Virus record (IMG/VR): IMGVR_UViG_3300012964_000028
Span: 1 to 37,796 of that record
From: a virus
Strand: one strand, 5' to 3'
Length of the DNA stretch: 37,796 nucleotides
A program made the position numbers and the translations under genes. Below are positions 6,237 to 13,930 of this stretch, one piece after another (the stretch's first letter is position 1; each line of letters opens with the position of its first letter). A model generated the notes under the pieces. That model was not told where the DNA came from, did no database searches, and worked only from the letters and a program-made list of their open reading frames with translations.

Positions 6237-6737
6237 ATGGCACGGCTAGGGCGCAGGCAGCCGTTTAAGCCGCTGATTAGTAAAGCGCCGCCGAGTGCGG
6301 GGGGTGGTGGTGTAACCGGAACAATAGCTGTAACTCTTGAAAATTTTACATCTTCCATATCTGGAACTACTACCATTGTAGGTACTATTAGTCAAACAAT
6401 GGCTAATTTCACCTCTAGTATTACCGGCACACCTACAATTACAGGAACGCTTGCATCCACAATGGATGCTTTTACATCGTCAATGTCCGGCACTGCTGGA
6501 GAAATTACAGGAACAATCGCACAAACTCTTGAAGCATTTGTTTCAGCTTTCTCTGGAACTACAACAATTATTGGAAACATGGCAGCTTCATTGGAAGATA
6601 CTACTTCGTCCATAACAGGAACAACAACAATCGTAGGAACTATTGCTCAGACTATGGCAGATTTTACATCATCTATGTCTGGATTTCTTGGAACACAAAC
6701 AGCAAGACTTCTTGCTCTTATGGGGGTAGGTTCATAA
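6237..6737 (+). CDS. Repeat protein, six 21-residue units, chimeric gene
   Basis: Residues 1-26 (MARLGRRQPFKPLISKAPPS, then a Gly run) are encoded by GC-rich DNA. The rest is AT-rich and made of about six tandem units of 21-22 residues with the pattern GTIxxTMxxFTSSxSGTTTI. Units of this kind probably form a beta-solenoid or a stacked fibre. The C-terminus is LLALMGVGS. The change in base composition at about 6310 marks a joint between two sources. The gene lies between the GC-rich structural genes and an HNH endonuclease, and its stop overlaps the next start. It could be a fibre or linker protein. Function unknown. Confidence 0.65.
   Translation: MARLGRRQPFKPLISKAPPSAGGGGVTGTIAVTLENFTSSISGTTTIVGTISQTMANFTSSITGTPTITGTLASTMDAFTSSMSGTAGEITGTIAQTLEAFVSAFSGTTTIIGNMAASLEDTTSSITGTTTIVGTIAQTMADFTSSMSGFLGTQTARLLALMGVGS
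6310..6690 (+). repeat. Six tandem coding repeats of about 63-66 bases
   Basis: The units begin with GGAACAATAGCTGTAACTC and similar sequence and differ by scattered substitutions, so they are degenerate, not recent copies. At protein level each reads approximately GTIAQTMADFTSSMSGTTTI. One unit is one residue longer (GTAGEIT). No unit contains a stop or frameshift. Confidence 0.75.
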
Positions 6738-7258
6738 TGCCGTATATGAAAAATCAACTTCCTTGTAAATTATGTGGAGAAGTAAATAAAGAGACACGTC
6801 TTAAATGGCACTCTAAAAATAAAAAATATTACTTACAATCAAAATGTTCAGAGTGCGAATATCGAGATATTTTAAAATGGCGGCAGAGAAATAAAGAGCA
6901 ATGGGCTAAGTTAGTACAAAAATCTTATTTAAAACGTTCGGTAGATAAAGTATCTAGACGAAATAATATGCAACATACAGAAGAATCTCGTGCCCAGTGG
7001 AAAAGAGATAAATCTAATCGTAGGTGTGGAAGAGCTAAACAAGCTAGATTTACTGATGAACTTACTAAGTTTGTAACTAAAGAAGCACATTCTTTAAGAG
7101 TTCTTAGAAATAAATTAACTGGTTTTGCTTGGCATGTAGATCACATTGTTCCCTTAAAAGGCAAAAATGTTTGTGGACTACATCTGTGGACTAATTTAGC
7201 AGTGATACCAAAGGTAGAAAATCTGCGCAAGGGGAATAATCATTCCATTCATGACTAA
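6737..7258 (+). CDS. HNH endonuclease
   Basis: A 173-residue protein. An N-terminal zinc-finger-like pair (C10, C13 and C37, C40) is followed by a basic linker. The C-terminal HNH domain has H133, D135 and H136 in WHVDHIVPLKG, then N153 in LWTNLAVI and N162, N167 in ENLRKGN. HNH enzymes nick or cut DNA using one metal ion. Such free-standing genes in phages act in homing or in genome packaging. The gene is AT-rich, unlike the GC-rich genes to the left, and is flanked by overlaps on both sides (TAATG and ATGACTAA). Confidence 0.85.
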   Translation: MPYMKNQLPCKLCGEVNKETRLKWHSKNKKYYLQSKCSECEYRDILKWRQRNKEQWAKLVQKSYLKRSVDKVSRRNNMQHTEESRAQWKRDKSNRRCGRAKQARFTDELTKFVTKEAHSLRVLRNKLTGFAWHVDHIVPLKGKNVCGLHLWTNLAVIPKVENLRKGNNHSIHD

Positions 7259-7511
7259 AGGAAAGCGTGATTACAAAAAAGAAAGACAGTGGGAAAAAGA
7301 GAATGGTGATCGTCGAGGTAAAGAACGAGCAATGCGAAACAAGGCACGGCGTGAAGCTGGCCTTAAAGTAGGTGATCCTCGTGAAGCGGATCATAAGAAA
7401 CCACTAAATGAAGGTGGATCTAATGCCAAAAAGAATATTCGTGTTGTTTCTCGAAAAACAAATGCACGAAAAGAAGTAGCACGTAAACGTAAAACTCCCG
7501 GAAATAACTAA
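7251..7511 (+). CDS. Small HNH-like phage protein
   Basis: An 86-residue, very basic protein opens MTKGKRDYKKERQWEKENGD. The core ADHKKPLNEGGSNAKKNIRV, then SRKTNARKE, matches small HNH-superfamily proteins often found near the terminase or tail-fibre genes of podophages. D47 and H48 and the later Asn residues would be the metal and DNA contacts. The first half is a Lys/Arg-rich helix. The start overlaps the end of the preceding HNH gene by 8 bases. Whether it cuts DNA is not known. Confidence 0.75.
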   Translation: MTKGKRDYKKERQWEKENGDRRGKERAMRNKARREAGLKVGDPREADHKKPLNEGGSNAKKNIRVVSRKTNARKEVARKRKTPGNN

Positions 7512-7513
7512 CG

Positions 7514-8827
7514 ATGGCAAAACTTACACTTAATAATATTACTTCTGGTTATGCTAGTACTACAGCTCTTAATGATAATTTTGATCTGATTGAAACGGCA
7601 CTTGAAAATACCCTAAGTCGAGATGGCACGTCTCCAAATCAGATGAATGCTGATTTAGACATGAATGGTTATCGAATTTTAAATGAATTAGCTACCTCTG
7701 GGGATGGGTTTATCTGGAAGGGACAATGGCTAACATCAACTGCATATGCTATTAATAATCTAGTAATTGAGGCTGGAACCACTTATATTTGTAAAGTAGC
7801 CCATACCTCTGGGACTTTCAGTACAGATTTGACAGCAGTTAAATGGGAAATCCTGGCTTCTAAAGGAAGTACTGGAGCAGGTACAGGAGATCTACTTGCT
7901 GCTAATAACTTGTCTGAACTTACAGCGACAGCAGCAACTGTAAGAAGTAATATAACAGCAGCTAAGAGTGGTGCTAATAGTGATATTACTTCTTTGGCTG
8001 GCTTCTCCTCTACCGGCGACATCACCATGTCCGGCGCGTCAATCTTCGACGCCAACGCCTCAGTAGCCGCTCACGCCACGACGATGGACCCGTGGAGTGC
8101 CGGTAACTACGTCACGCTAACAGGATCAGCCGTAACGTTCACTGGCATGGCTGCCGCCCCTCAAGCCGGGGCAGAAGTCGAACTTTACATGAACGCGGCG
8201 CACGTCTTTACCGATGGCGCGGTGTTTGAAGTGGATGGTAATGCAAACTTCACGGCGACGGCTGGTGATAGGGTTTTGATCCGGGCGAAATCTACTACCG
8301 TGTTTACGGTACGCCCGAGGAAGGCAGATGGCACGTCGGTTGTTGCTGTAGATACTGGCGCAATTACTCTTGGCACCACGCAAGCCTCTACGTCCGGCAC
8401 GGCAATTAACTTTACAGGTATCCCAAGCGGAACAAAATCAATCAACATCATGTTCGATGGTGTTTCTACTTCAGGCACGTCTGTTGTTATGGTGCAAATT
8501 GGAATATCTACCGGAATTGAAAACACTGGATACACTGGCTCATCTTCGACGCTTGGAGTATCCACTACCAATTGGAGTAGCGGCGCGATTCTTTCCAGCA
8601 CAAGCGCCGCAACCGTTTCTCTCCGTGGGTTTTGCACTCTTGTTTTGCTAGATTCATCCACAAATACATGGGCGTTTTCGGGAAATATAGGTCGAAGCGA
8701 TGACGTATATATGATGCTTTCCGGTGGCACAAAATCATTAGCCGGTGTACTTGATAGAGTGCGCATTACCACTGCGAGTGGCACCGATACTTTTGACGCA
8801 GGCAATATCAATATTTCCTATCAATGA
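7514..8827 (+). CDS. Tail fibre protein, chimeric
   Basis: A 437-residue protein. The N-terminus MAKLTLNNITSGYASTTALN, followed by NDNFDLIETALENTLSRDGT and QMNADLDMNGYRILN, is the virion-attachment domain seen in many podophage fibres. A carbohydrate-binding-like segment (GTTYICKVAHTSGTF) follows at about residues 85-105. From about residue 165 (near 8005) the DNA becomes GC-rich and the protein continues as beta-sandwich domains (YVTLTGSAVTFTGMAAAPQA), ending NINISYQ. The fibre would bind the host surface. The AT-rich anchor joined to a GC-rich tip suggests exchange of the receptor-binding part. The end overlaps the next start by ATGA. Confidence 0.85.
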   Translation: MAKLTLNNITSGYASTTALNDNFDLIETALENTLSRDGTSPNQMNADLDMNGYRILNELATSGDGFIWKGQWLTSTAYAINNLVIEAGTTYICKVAHTSGTFSTDLTAVKWEILASKGSTGAGTGDLLAANNLSELTATAATVRSNITAAKSGANSDITSLAGFSSTGDITMSGASIFDANASVAAHATTMDPWSAGNYVTLTGSAVTFTGMAAAPQAGAEVELYMNAAHVFTDGAVFEVDGNANFTATAGDRVLIRAKSTTVFTVRPRKADGTSVVAVDTGAITLGTTQASTSGTAINFTGIPSGTKSINIMFDGVSTSGTSVVMVQIGISTGIENTGYTGSSSTLGVSTTNWSSGAILSSTSAATVSLRGFCTLVLLDSSTNTWAFSGNIGRSDDVYMMLSGGTKSLAGVLDRVRITTASGTDTFDAGNINISYQ

Positions 8828-9215
8828 AAACCCACGAATACAACCACGGTAACAACTGGATAGACAAGCTGCTGAACAGCTATCCATTCCTGCTCGATTC
8901 CGAAAGCATCGTTCCGCTGTTGCGCTTCGGCCTGTGCCGTACAGATGGCCTTTGGCATTTCTGGTTTGCGCGCAATGCGGGTGAAAGCCTGTTCTACAAC
9001 GGCGCATTTTTCATGCGCTTCATGTTCCCTTTCTGGATTGGCATACACATTCGCTTTACCAGTACGCGCTTTTTGCAGTGCGGTATCGGCTGGAAACTCA
9101 ACGGGCGACTAGGTGCATTGTTCAGGATTCAGTCAGATGAGAGCGCAACGGCGGGGGCGCACGATAACGCGCCGAATCACGGTCATACAAACGGCTGGGA
9201 ATGTGGGAATAAATG
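8005..9215. other. Second GC-rich island covering the fibre tip and the next gene
   Basis: Base composition rises within the fibre gene at about 8000-8015 (GGCTTCTCCTCTACCGGCGA). It stays mostly high up to the stop of the following gene, apart from a mixed stretch around 8420-8820. It falls back to AT-rich exactly at the TerL start. The island covers the receptor-binding part of the fibre and one accessory gene, a usual unit of host-range exchange. Confidence 0.65.
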
Positions 9216-9216
9216 A
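8824..9216 (+). CDS. Phage protein, DUF7338-like, 130 residues
   Basis: The protein opens MKTHEYNHGNNWIDKLLNSY. It is rich in Phe, Trp and Arg (LWHFWFARNAGESLFYNGAF), and a C-terminal GAHDNAPNHGHTNGWECGNK carries His, Asp and Cys that could bind metal. I associate this layout with DUF7338-type proteins found near fibre and terminase genes of proteobacterial phages. The function is unknown. It is GC-rich and overlaps both neighbours by ATGA. Confidence 0.6.
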   Translation: MKTHEYNHGNNWIDKLLNSYPFLLDSESIVPLLRFGLCRTDGLWHFWFARNAGESLFYNGAFFMRFMFPFWIGIHIRFTSTRFLQCGIGWKLNGRLGALFRIQSDESATAGAHDNAPNHGHTNGWECGNK

Positions 9217-10748
9217 GTAAAGATAAGTATCAAGCAATTCGAGAAGCAGCAGAAAACGATTTAGAAGTTTTCATTAAACTTGTAGCTCCTCATATTTTGC
9301 TTGGTTCTATTCATGCAGAACTCATTCGTTGGTGGACACGACAAGAAGCAAAGCCAAATCAACTAGTTCTTCTTCCTCGTGGTCACATGAAGAGTAAACT
9401 TGTAGCTTATCGTGCTGCTTGGTGGATTACAAAATATCCAGAGACTACAATTGTATATCTTTCTGCTACCGCAGATCTAGCAGAAAAACAACTCTATCAA
9501 ATTAAACAGATCCTCGAATCTCCAATCTATCGGCGATATTGGCCGGATATGATTCATGAGGATGAAGGTAAACGAGAGAAGTGGGCAGTTGCTGAGATTG
9601 CAGTAGATCATCCACAGCGTAAACTTGAAGGTGTCCGTGATCCGACTGTAAAAGCTGTAGGTGTTACTTCCAACTTTACTGGTTTCCACGGAGATGTCGT
9701 TATTCTCGATGATATGGTAGTACCAAAGAATGCTTATACGGAAGAGGGGCGGGAGAAAGTAGCTGCCGCCTACTCTCAATTAGCTTCAATCGAGAATCCC
9801 GGAGCACAGGAATGGGCTGTAGGTACTAGATACCATCCTAAAGATATTTATGATGTCATGATCAATATGAAAGCTGAAGTCTTTGGAGATGATGGTGAAT
9901 TACTTGAAGAACAAGAAATATATGAAGTTTTCCAAAGACAAGTAGAAGATGGAGGAGAATTCCTCTGGCCTCAACAAACTCGTGATGATGGAAAGAAATT
10001 CGGATTTGACCAGAATGTACTTGCTCAAATTAAAGGAAAATACGTAGATACTACACAGTTCTACGCACAATACTATAATAATCCAAATGCTGCTGAAAAT
10101 GCTCGCATTGATTCATCAAAGTTTCAATACTATGAACGATCACTTCTAAATAACAAAGAAGGAGATTGGTACATTAAAGATCGGCGTCTTAATGTTTATT
10201 CCGCAATTGACTTTGCATTCTCTCTTCGTAAAAAAGCAGACTCAACTGCTATTGTAACTGTTGGAGTAGATCACCTTGGGAATTATTATATCCTTGAAAT
10301 TGATCGGTTTAAAACAAATAAAATTGTAGATTACTACAATCATATCGTTACTGCACAACAAAAATGGGGTTTTCGTAAACTTCGTGCAGAAGTTACAGTA
10401 GGACAACGTGCCATTGTAGAAGAACTTAAAAATAGTTATATTAAACCAAATGGTCTTGCTCTCTCGATTGATGAGCATAATCCAACAAGACATGAGGGCG
10501 ACAAAGAAGAGCGAATTGCTGCAATTCTTGAACCTAAATATGACAATTTACAAGTTTGGCATTATCGTGGAGGAAATTGCCAATCTTTGGAAGAAGAACT
10601 TGTGATGGCTCATCCACCCCACGATGATATTAAAGATGCACTCGCAAATGCGATTGCTATTGCACTCATTCCAAAACAACGAGCACAAATTTTAGACATC
10701 AGTAGTAGAATTCAAACACATTCCCGCTTTGGCGGCGTTCGTTTTTAA
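9213..10748 (+). CDS. terL: Terminase large subunit (DNA packaging ATPase and nuclease)
   Basis: A 511-residue protein. A Walker A-like motif LPRGHMKSK lies at about 54-62, and VVILDD (Walker B with the adjacent acid) at 162-167. The ATPase coupling region follows with AVGTRYHP. The C-terminal RNase H-fold nuclease starts at AIDFAFSLRKKADSTAIVTV (about residue 330) and ends with HPPHDDIKDALANAIA. TerL pumps DNA into the procapsid and cuts the concatemer. It starts by ATGA overlap. Length and motif order fit podophage TerL of the T7/SIO1 kind. An endonuclease gene separates it from the portal gene, which usually follows directly. Confidence 0.95.
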   Translation: MSKDKYQAIREAAENDLEVFIKLVAPHILLGSIHAELIRWWTRQEAKPNQLVLLPRGHMKSKLVAYRAAWWITKYPETTIVYLSATADLAEKQLYQIKQILESPIYRRYWPDMIHEDEGKREKWAVAEIAVDHPQRKLEGVRDPTVKAVGVTSNFTGFHGDVVILDDMVVPKNAYTEEGREKVAAAYSQLASIENPGAQEWAVGTRYHPKDIYDVMINMKAEVFGDDGELLEEQEIYEVFQRQVEDGGEFLWPQQTRDDGKKFGFDQNVLAQIKGKYVDTTQFYAQYYNNPNAAENARIDSSKFQYYERSLLNNKEGDWYIKDRRLNVYSAIDFAFSLRKKADSTAIVTVGVDHLGNYYILEIDRFKTNKIVDYYNHIVTAQQKWGFRKLRAEVTVGQRAIVEELKNSYIKPNGLALSIDEHNPTRHEGDKEERIAAILEPKYDNLQVWHYRGGNCQSLEEELVMAHPPHDDIKDALANAIAIALIPKQRAQILDISSRIQTHSRFGGVRF

Positions 10749-10757
10749 AGGTAAAAT

Positions 10758-11219
10758 ATGGCTGGCAAGGTTGCATGCCTCTATTGTGAAAAAGATTATA
10801 ACAAGATAAGAGACTGGCAAAAGTTTTGTACTACTTCTTGTTCAGATAAACATAGATACAAATACTCTAAAGGAAGAAAAGATAGTATTATAGAACAGCA
10901 GAAGAAGAATAAAGAGAAGATTAAAAATCAAGTTAGAGATAATCCAAATAGAAAACAGACATATTGGAAAACAAAATTAAAAATAAATTTTGGAATAACT
11001 CCTGAAATATATATAGAAATGTATGAGTCTCAGGAAGGATTATGTAAAATCTGTAAAAATAAAATAGAATTTATTCATAGAAATACACATGTAGATCATT
11101 GTCACTCTACTGGTAAAGTTAGAGGATTACTTTGTCATCATTGTAATCTTGGATTGGGGCATTTTAAGGACAGTATAAAAGCTCTTTCAAGTGCTATTAA
11201 TTATTTAGGAGAGCCCTAA
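10758..11219 (+). CDS. Recombination endonuclease VII family protein
   Basis: A 153-residue protein. The C-terminal half has CKIC (96-99), then HVDHCHSTGKVRGLLCHHCN (111-130). This is the zinc site and beta-beta-alpha metal active site of T4 endonuclease VII and relatives (Recombination endonuclease VII family). The N-terminus adds a second possible zinc cluster (C7, C10, C24, C28) like those that bind DNA in homing enzymes. The gene is very AT-rich and sits between TerL and portal. Its stop overlaps the portal start (TAATG). It may resolve branched DNA before packaging or be a mobile homing endonuclease. The extra zinc finger and position favour the second. Confidence 0.85.
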   Translation: MAGKVACLYCEKDYNKIRDWQKFCTTSCSDKHRYKYSKGRKDSIIEQQKKNKEKIKNQVRDNPNRKQTYWKTKLKINFGITPEIYIEMYESQEGLCKICKNKIEFIHRNTHVDHCHSTGKVRGLLCHHCNLGLGHFKDSIKALSSAINYLGEP

Positions 11220-12976
11220 TGGCGGGACGTGTTGCACACATTGAAGATGTAATTAAACCAGAAGGTCTTGCACGTAATCTTTCTGCTCTATATAACAAGT
11301 GGTGGTTACAAAGACAAGCAAAAGAAAGTGAATGGCGAGAACTTCGCAACTACTTGTTCGCTACAGATACTCGTAAAACTTCCAACTCCCAACTTCCTTG
11401 GAAGAACAGTACTACTTTACCAAAGCTAACCCAGATTCGGGATAATCTACATGCCAACTACATGGATGCCCTTTTTCCGAATGATGATTGGCTTCGTTGG
11501 GAAGGTTATAGTCAACAAGATGTAGTAAAAAGTAAGCGTCGTGCTATTGAATCTTACATGAAAACTAAATGTCGAGATTCAGGATTTCGTGAGACTATTG
11601 CTCAATGTCTCTATGACTACATTGATACGGGTAATCCGTTTGCTGAAGCTATCTGGGTACATGAAAAGCACATTGATCCATCAACAGGCGAAGAAGTAAC
11701 TACATACATTGGTCCAAAAGCCCTTCGCATTTCTCCATATGATCATGTGTTTAATCCAACAGCAGCTTCATACAAAGATTCTCCTAAATTTACACGTTAT
11801 GTAAAAACGTTAGGAGAATTGAAGAAGGAAATGAAACAGCGTCCAGATCTTATGTTTGACGATACAGCTTTCTTAAAAGCTATAGATGCTCGTAAAACAA
11901 TGTCTGGTTTTAAAGTAGAAGATTTCAATAAAGCTGAAGGCTATACGATTGATGGTTTTGGATCACTTCAAGAATACTATCAATCAGATTTAATTGAACT
12001 CCTCGAATTTGAGGGTGATTTCTACGATAATCATACGGATACATTATATGAGAATCGTATTATTACTATTATTGATCGTGCCTATATAATTCGAAATGTA
12101 CCTAATCCTAGTTGGTTTGGTACAGACAATAAAGTACACTGTGGTTGGAGAGAGCGTCCTGACAATCTATATGCTATGGGACCACTGGATAATCTAGTAG
12201 GTCTACAGTATCGTGTAGATCATATGGAAAACCTGAAAGCAGATGCTCTGGATCAAACCATTCTACCCCCAAAAGCAATTATTGGCGATGTAGAACCATT
12301 TGAGTGGGGACCAGATGCAGAAATCCATCTCCCTGAAGATGGGGATATTAAGATCCTTGCCCCGAATCCTGCAGCATTCCAAGTGAACAATGAGATTGCC
12401 GTTCTTCTTCAATTGATGGAAGAGATGGCAGGCGCTCCCAAAGAAGCTATGGGAATTCGTACTCCCGGTGAAAAAACTGCATTTGAAGTACAACAATTAC
12501 AAAATGCCGCCGGGCGTTTATTCCAGCATAAAGTCAATAAGTTTGAGATTGAGTTCCTAGAACCTCTTTTAAATAAGATGTTAGAGTTATCCAAACGTAA
12601 TCTTAGTGCTGTTGATATTGCACGAACTCTGGATGATGATTTAGGAGCAATGGAATTTATTAACATTACAAAAGAAGATTTAACGGCTTCTGGCAAATTG
12701 CGTCCTATTGGTTCTCGACACTATGCTGCTCGTGCTCAACTTGTGCAGAATCTTGCTGCCCTCTTTAATAGTCCTGTAGCTGCTAAGATAGATCCTCATG
12801 TATCCGCCAAACAACTTGCACTTCTTGTTGAAGATTATATGGGTTTTGATCGATATGGATTTATCAAAGAAAATATTGCAGTATTTGAGCAAGCTGAAAC
12901 TGCTAAATTAGCCAATCAGGTTTCTCAACAAGCTGAAATTGAACAGGCCACTCCTGTTGAAGAGGCGTTACTATAG
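11219..12976 (+). CDS. Portal (head-to-tail connector) protein
   Basis: A 585-residue protein of the usual podophage portal length. It opens with MAGRVAHIEDVIKPEGLARN and LYNKWWLQRQAKESEWRELR. Typical segments follow: DNLHANYMDALFPNDDWLRW, the TGNPFAEAIWVHE stretch, and MEEMAGAPKEAMGIRTPGEK near residue 400. The C-terminus is helical and Gln-rich (QVSQQAEIEQ). Twelve copies form the ring through which DNA enters and leaves the capsid. It lies after TerL and before scaffold and capsid, as in T7 and SIO1. Confidence 0.93.
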   Translation: MAGRVAHIEDVIKPEGLARNLSALYNKWWLQRQAKESEWRELRNYLFATDTRKTSNSQLPWKNSTTLPKLTQIRDNLHANYMDALFPNDDWLRWEGYSQQDVVKSKRRAIESYMKTKCRDSGFRETIAQCLYDYIDTGNPFAEAIWVHEKHIDPSTGEEVTTYIGPKALRISPYDHVFNPTAASYKDSPKFTRYVKTLGELKKEMKQRPDLMFDDTAFLKAIDARKTMSGFKVEDFNKAEGYTIDGFGSLQEYYQSDLIELLEFEGDFYDNHTDTLYENRIITIIDRAYIIRNVPNPSWFGTDNKVHCGWRERPDNLYAMGPLDNLVGLQYRVDHMENLKADALDQTILPPKAIIGDVEPFEWGPDAEIHLPEDGDIKILAPNPAAFQVNNEIAVLLQLMEEMAGAPKEAMGIRTPGEKTAFEVQQLQNAAGRLFQHKVNKFEIEFLEPLLNKMLELSKRNLSAVDIARTLDDDLGAMEFINITKEDLTASGKLRPIGSRHYAARAQLVQNLAALFNSPVAAKIDPHVSAKQLALLVEDYMGFDRYGFIKENIAVFEQAETAKLANQVSQQAEIEQATPVEEALL

Positions 12977-13000
12977 TATTACCTAATCAAGGACTTATTA

Positions 13001-13010
13001 TGGTATAATA
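13001..13010 (+). promoter_or_regulatory. Extended -10 promoter before scaffold and capsid genes
   Basis: TGGTATAATA contains a perfect TATAAT (13004-13009) with the TGn extension, but no good -35. It resembles the -10 of the likely operon promoter at 2563-2572. Transcription would start at about 13015-13017, right at the ATG of the next small gene. It could raise expression of the highly demanded scaffold and capsid genes. Confidence 0.4.
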
Positions 13011-13014
13011 AACT

Positions 13015-13224
13015 ATGAATTTTTCTGAAGTAAAAACGAAGGAAGATGTATTTGATCTTCTAAATAAATATCTCGTAGACCAAATAAAACTTGCTCGTCG
13101 AGAGATGGAATCCAAAGATAGTTTTGAGAAAGCTGCTTGGGCAGAATTTCAAGCATATCAACTCGGATCTATCAAAGCTTTAAAAAAGCTGTATAATTTA
13201 ATACCTGACCAAGGGAAAAAATGA
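13015..13224 (+). CDS. Hypothetical 69-residue helical protein
   Basis: The product opens MNFSEVKTKEDVFDLLNKYL and is almost entirely helical with mixed charge, ending YNLIPDQGKK. Small helical proteins between portal and scaffold are common in podophages, with unknown roles. No Shine-Dalgarno sequence precedes ATG 13015; an extended -10 element is found there instead. It may be translated leaderless or by read-through. The end overlaps the scaffold start by ATGA. Confidence 0.65.
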   Translation: MNFSEVKTKEDVFDLLNKYLVDQIKLARREMESKDSFEKAAWAEFQAYQLGSIKALKKLYNLIPDQGKK

Positions 13225-13916
13225 GCGAACCAACTATTTTTGACACTCCTCCACAAGAGGTTGTCGATGTAACTCCACCAGCACCAGTAATTCCTACCGA
13301 AGTTGCTGATCTTGTTGGGGAGGGTAAGAAGTATCGATCAGTAGAAGATGCACTAAAATCTGTACCTCATGCACAAAAGCATATCCAAACTCTTGAAGAA
13401 GAGAATGCTCGCATCAAGGCAGAATTAGAGAAACGTCGAACTGCTGAAGAACTTCTAGATGAAGTAAAGTCTGGAATTCAAAGTGGAGTTACCCCTTCAC
13501 GAGTAGAATTTAACCAAGACGATGTAGTAAAAACTGTAGCGCAGATTCTAGAGCAAAAAGAAGCTGAAAAACAAGCAGTAGCTAATGTAGATACTGTTAT
13601 TGGAGCATTCACGGCACAGTTCGGAGAAAAGGCACAAGAAGTTTTCCGTACAGTTGCTACAGAAGCAGGAATGTCTCTTCAAGCTCTGAATCAACTTTCC
13701 GCTACATCACCCTCAGCAGTTCTGAAACTTGCAGGACTAAATGGTAAACGTGAGGCTTCTCCAGCTAAGACTGGTAGCTCCGTAAATACCCAAGCATTGG
13801 CACAAACTCAACCACCCGGTGAATTGAGTGCTCGTGTAACAGGTCGTTCTACCAAAGATCTAGTTAATGCGTGGAAGATTGCAGGTGAAAAAGTAAAAAG
13901 ACAATCTAATGGTTAA
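13221..13916 (+). CDS. Capsid scaffolding protein
   Basis: A 231-residue protein with a Pro-rich acidic N-terminus (DTPPQEVVDVTPPAPVIPTE) and then GKKYRSVEDALKSVPHAQKH. A long charged coiled coil (about 50-80) follows. The C-terminus is basic (WKIAGEKVKRQSNG). Acidic coil plus basic tail directly before the capsid gene is the standard scaffold layout. The tail binds coat protein during procapsid assembly and the scaffold leaves before DNA fills the head. Position and composition make the call. Sequence families here are diverse. Confidence 0.85.
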   Translation: MSEPTIFDTPPQEVVDVTPPAPVIPTEVADLVGEGKKYRSVEDALKSVPHAQKHIQTLEEENARIKAELEKRRTAEELLDEVKSGIQSGVTPSRVEFNQDDVVKTVAQILEQKEAEKQAVANVDTVIGAFTAQFGEKAQEVFRTVATEAGMSLQALNQLSATSPSAVLKLAGLNGKREASPAKTGSSVNTQALAQTQPPGELSARVTGRSTKDLVNAWKIAGEKVKRQSNG

Positions 13917-13930
13917 ATAAAGGAAATTAA

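Larger units (their letters stand above)
4375..6310. other. GC-rich island, likely recently acquired module
   Basis: From about 4375 the DNA turns GC-rich and stays so through three genes and the first 25 or so codons of the gene at 6237. It reverts to AT-rich sequence at about 6310. Codon use differs sharply from genes on both sides. The right boundary falls inside an ORF, which points to recombination between phages or with a prophage, not to drift. Confidence 0.7.

Noticed and set aside
8185-8811. Leftward ORF of 208 codons inside the tail fibre gene
   Set aside because: It is antisense to the fibre and arises from the open complementary frame of Thr/Ser/Val-rich codons. No motif or ribosome site is present.
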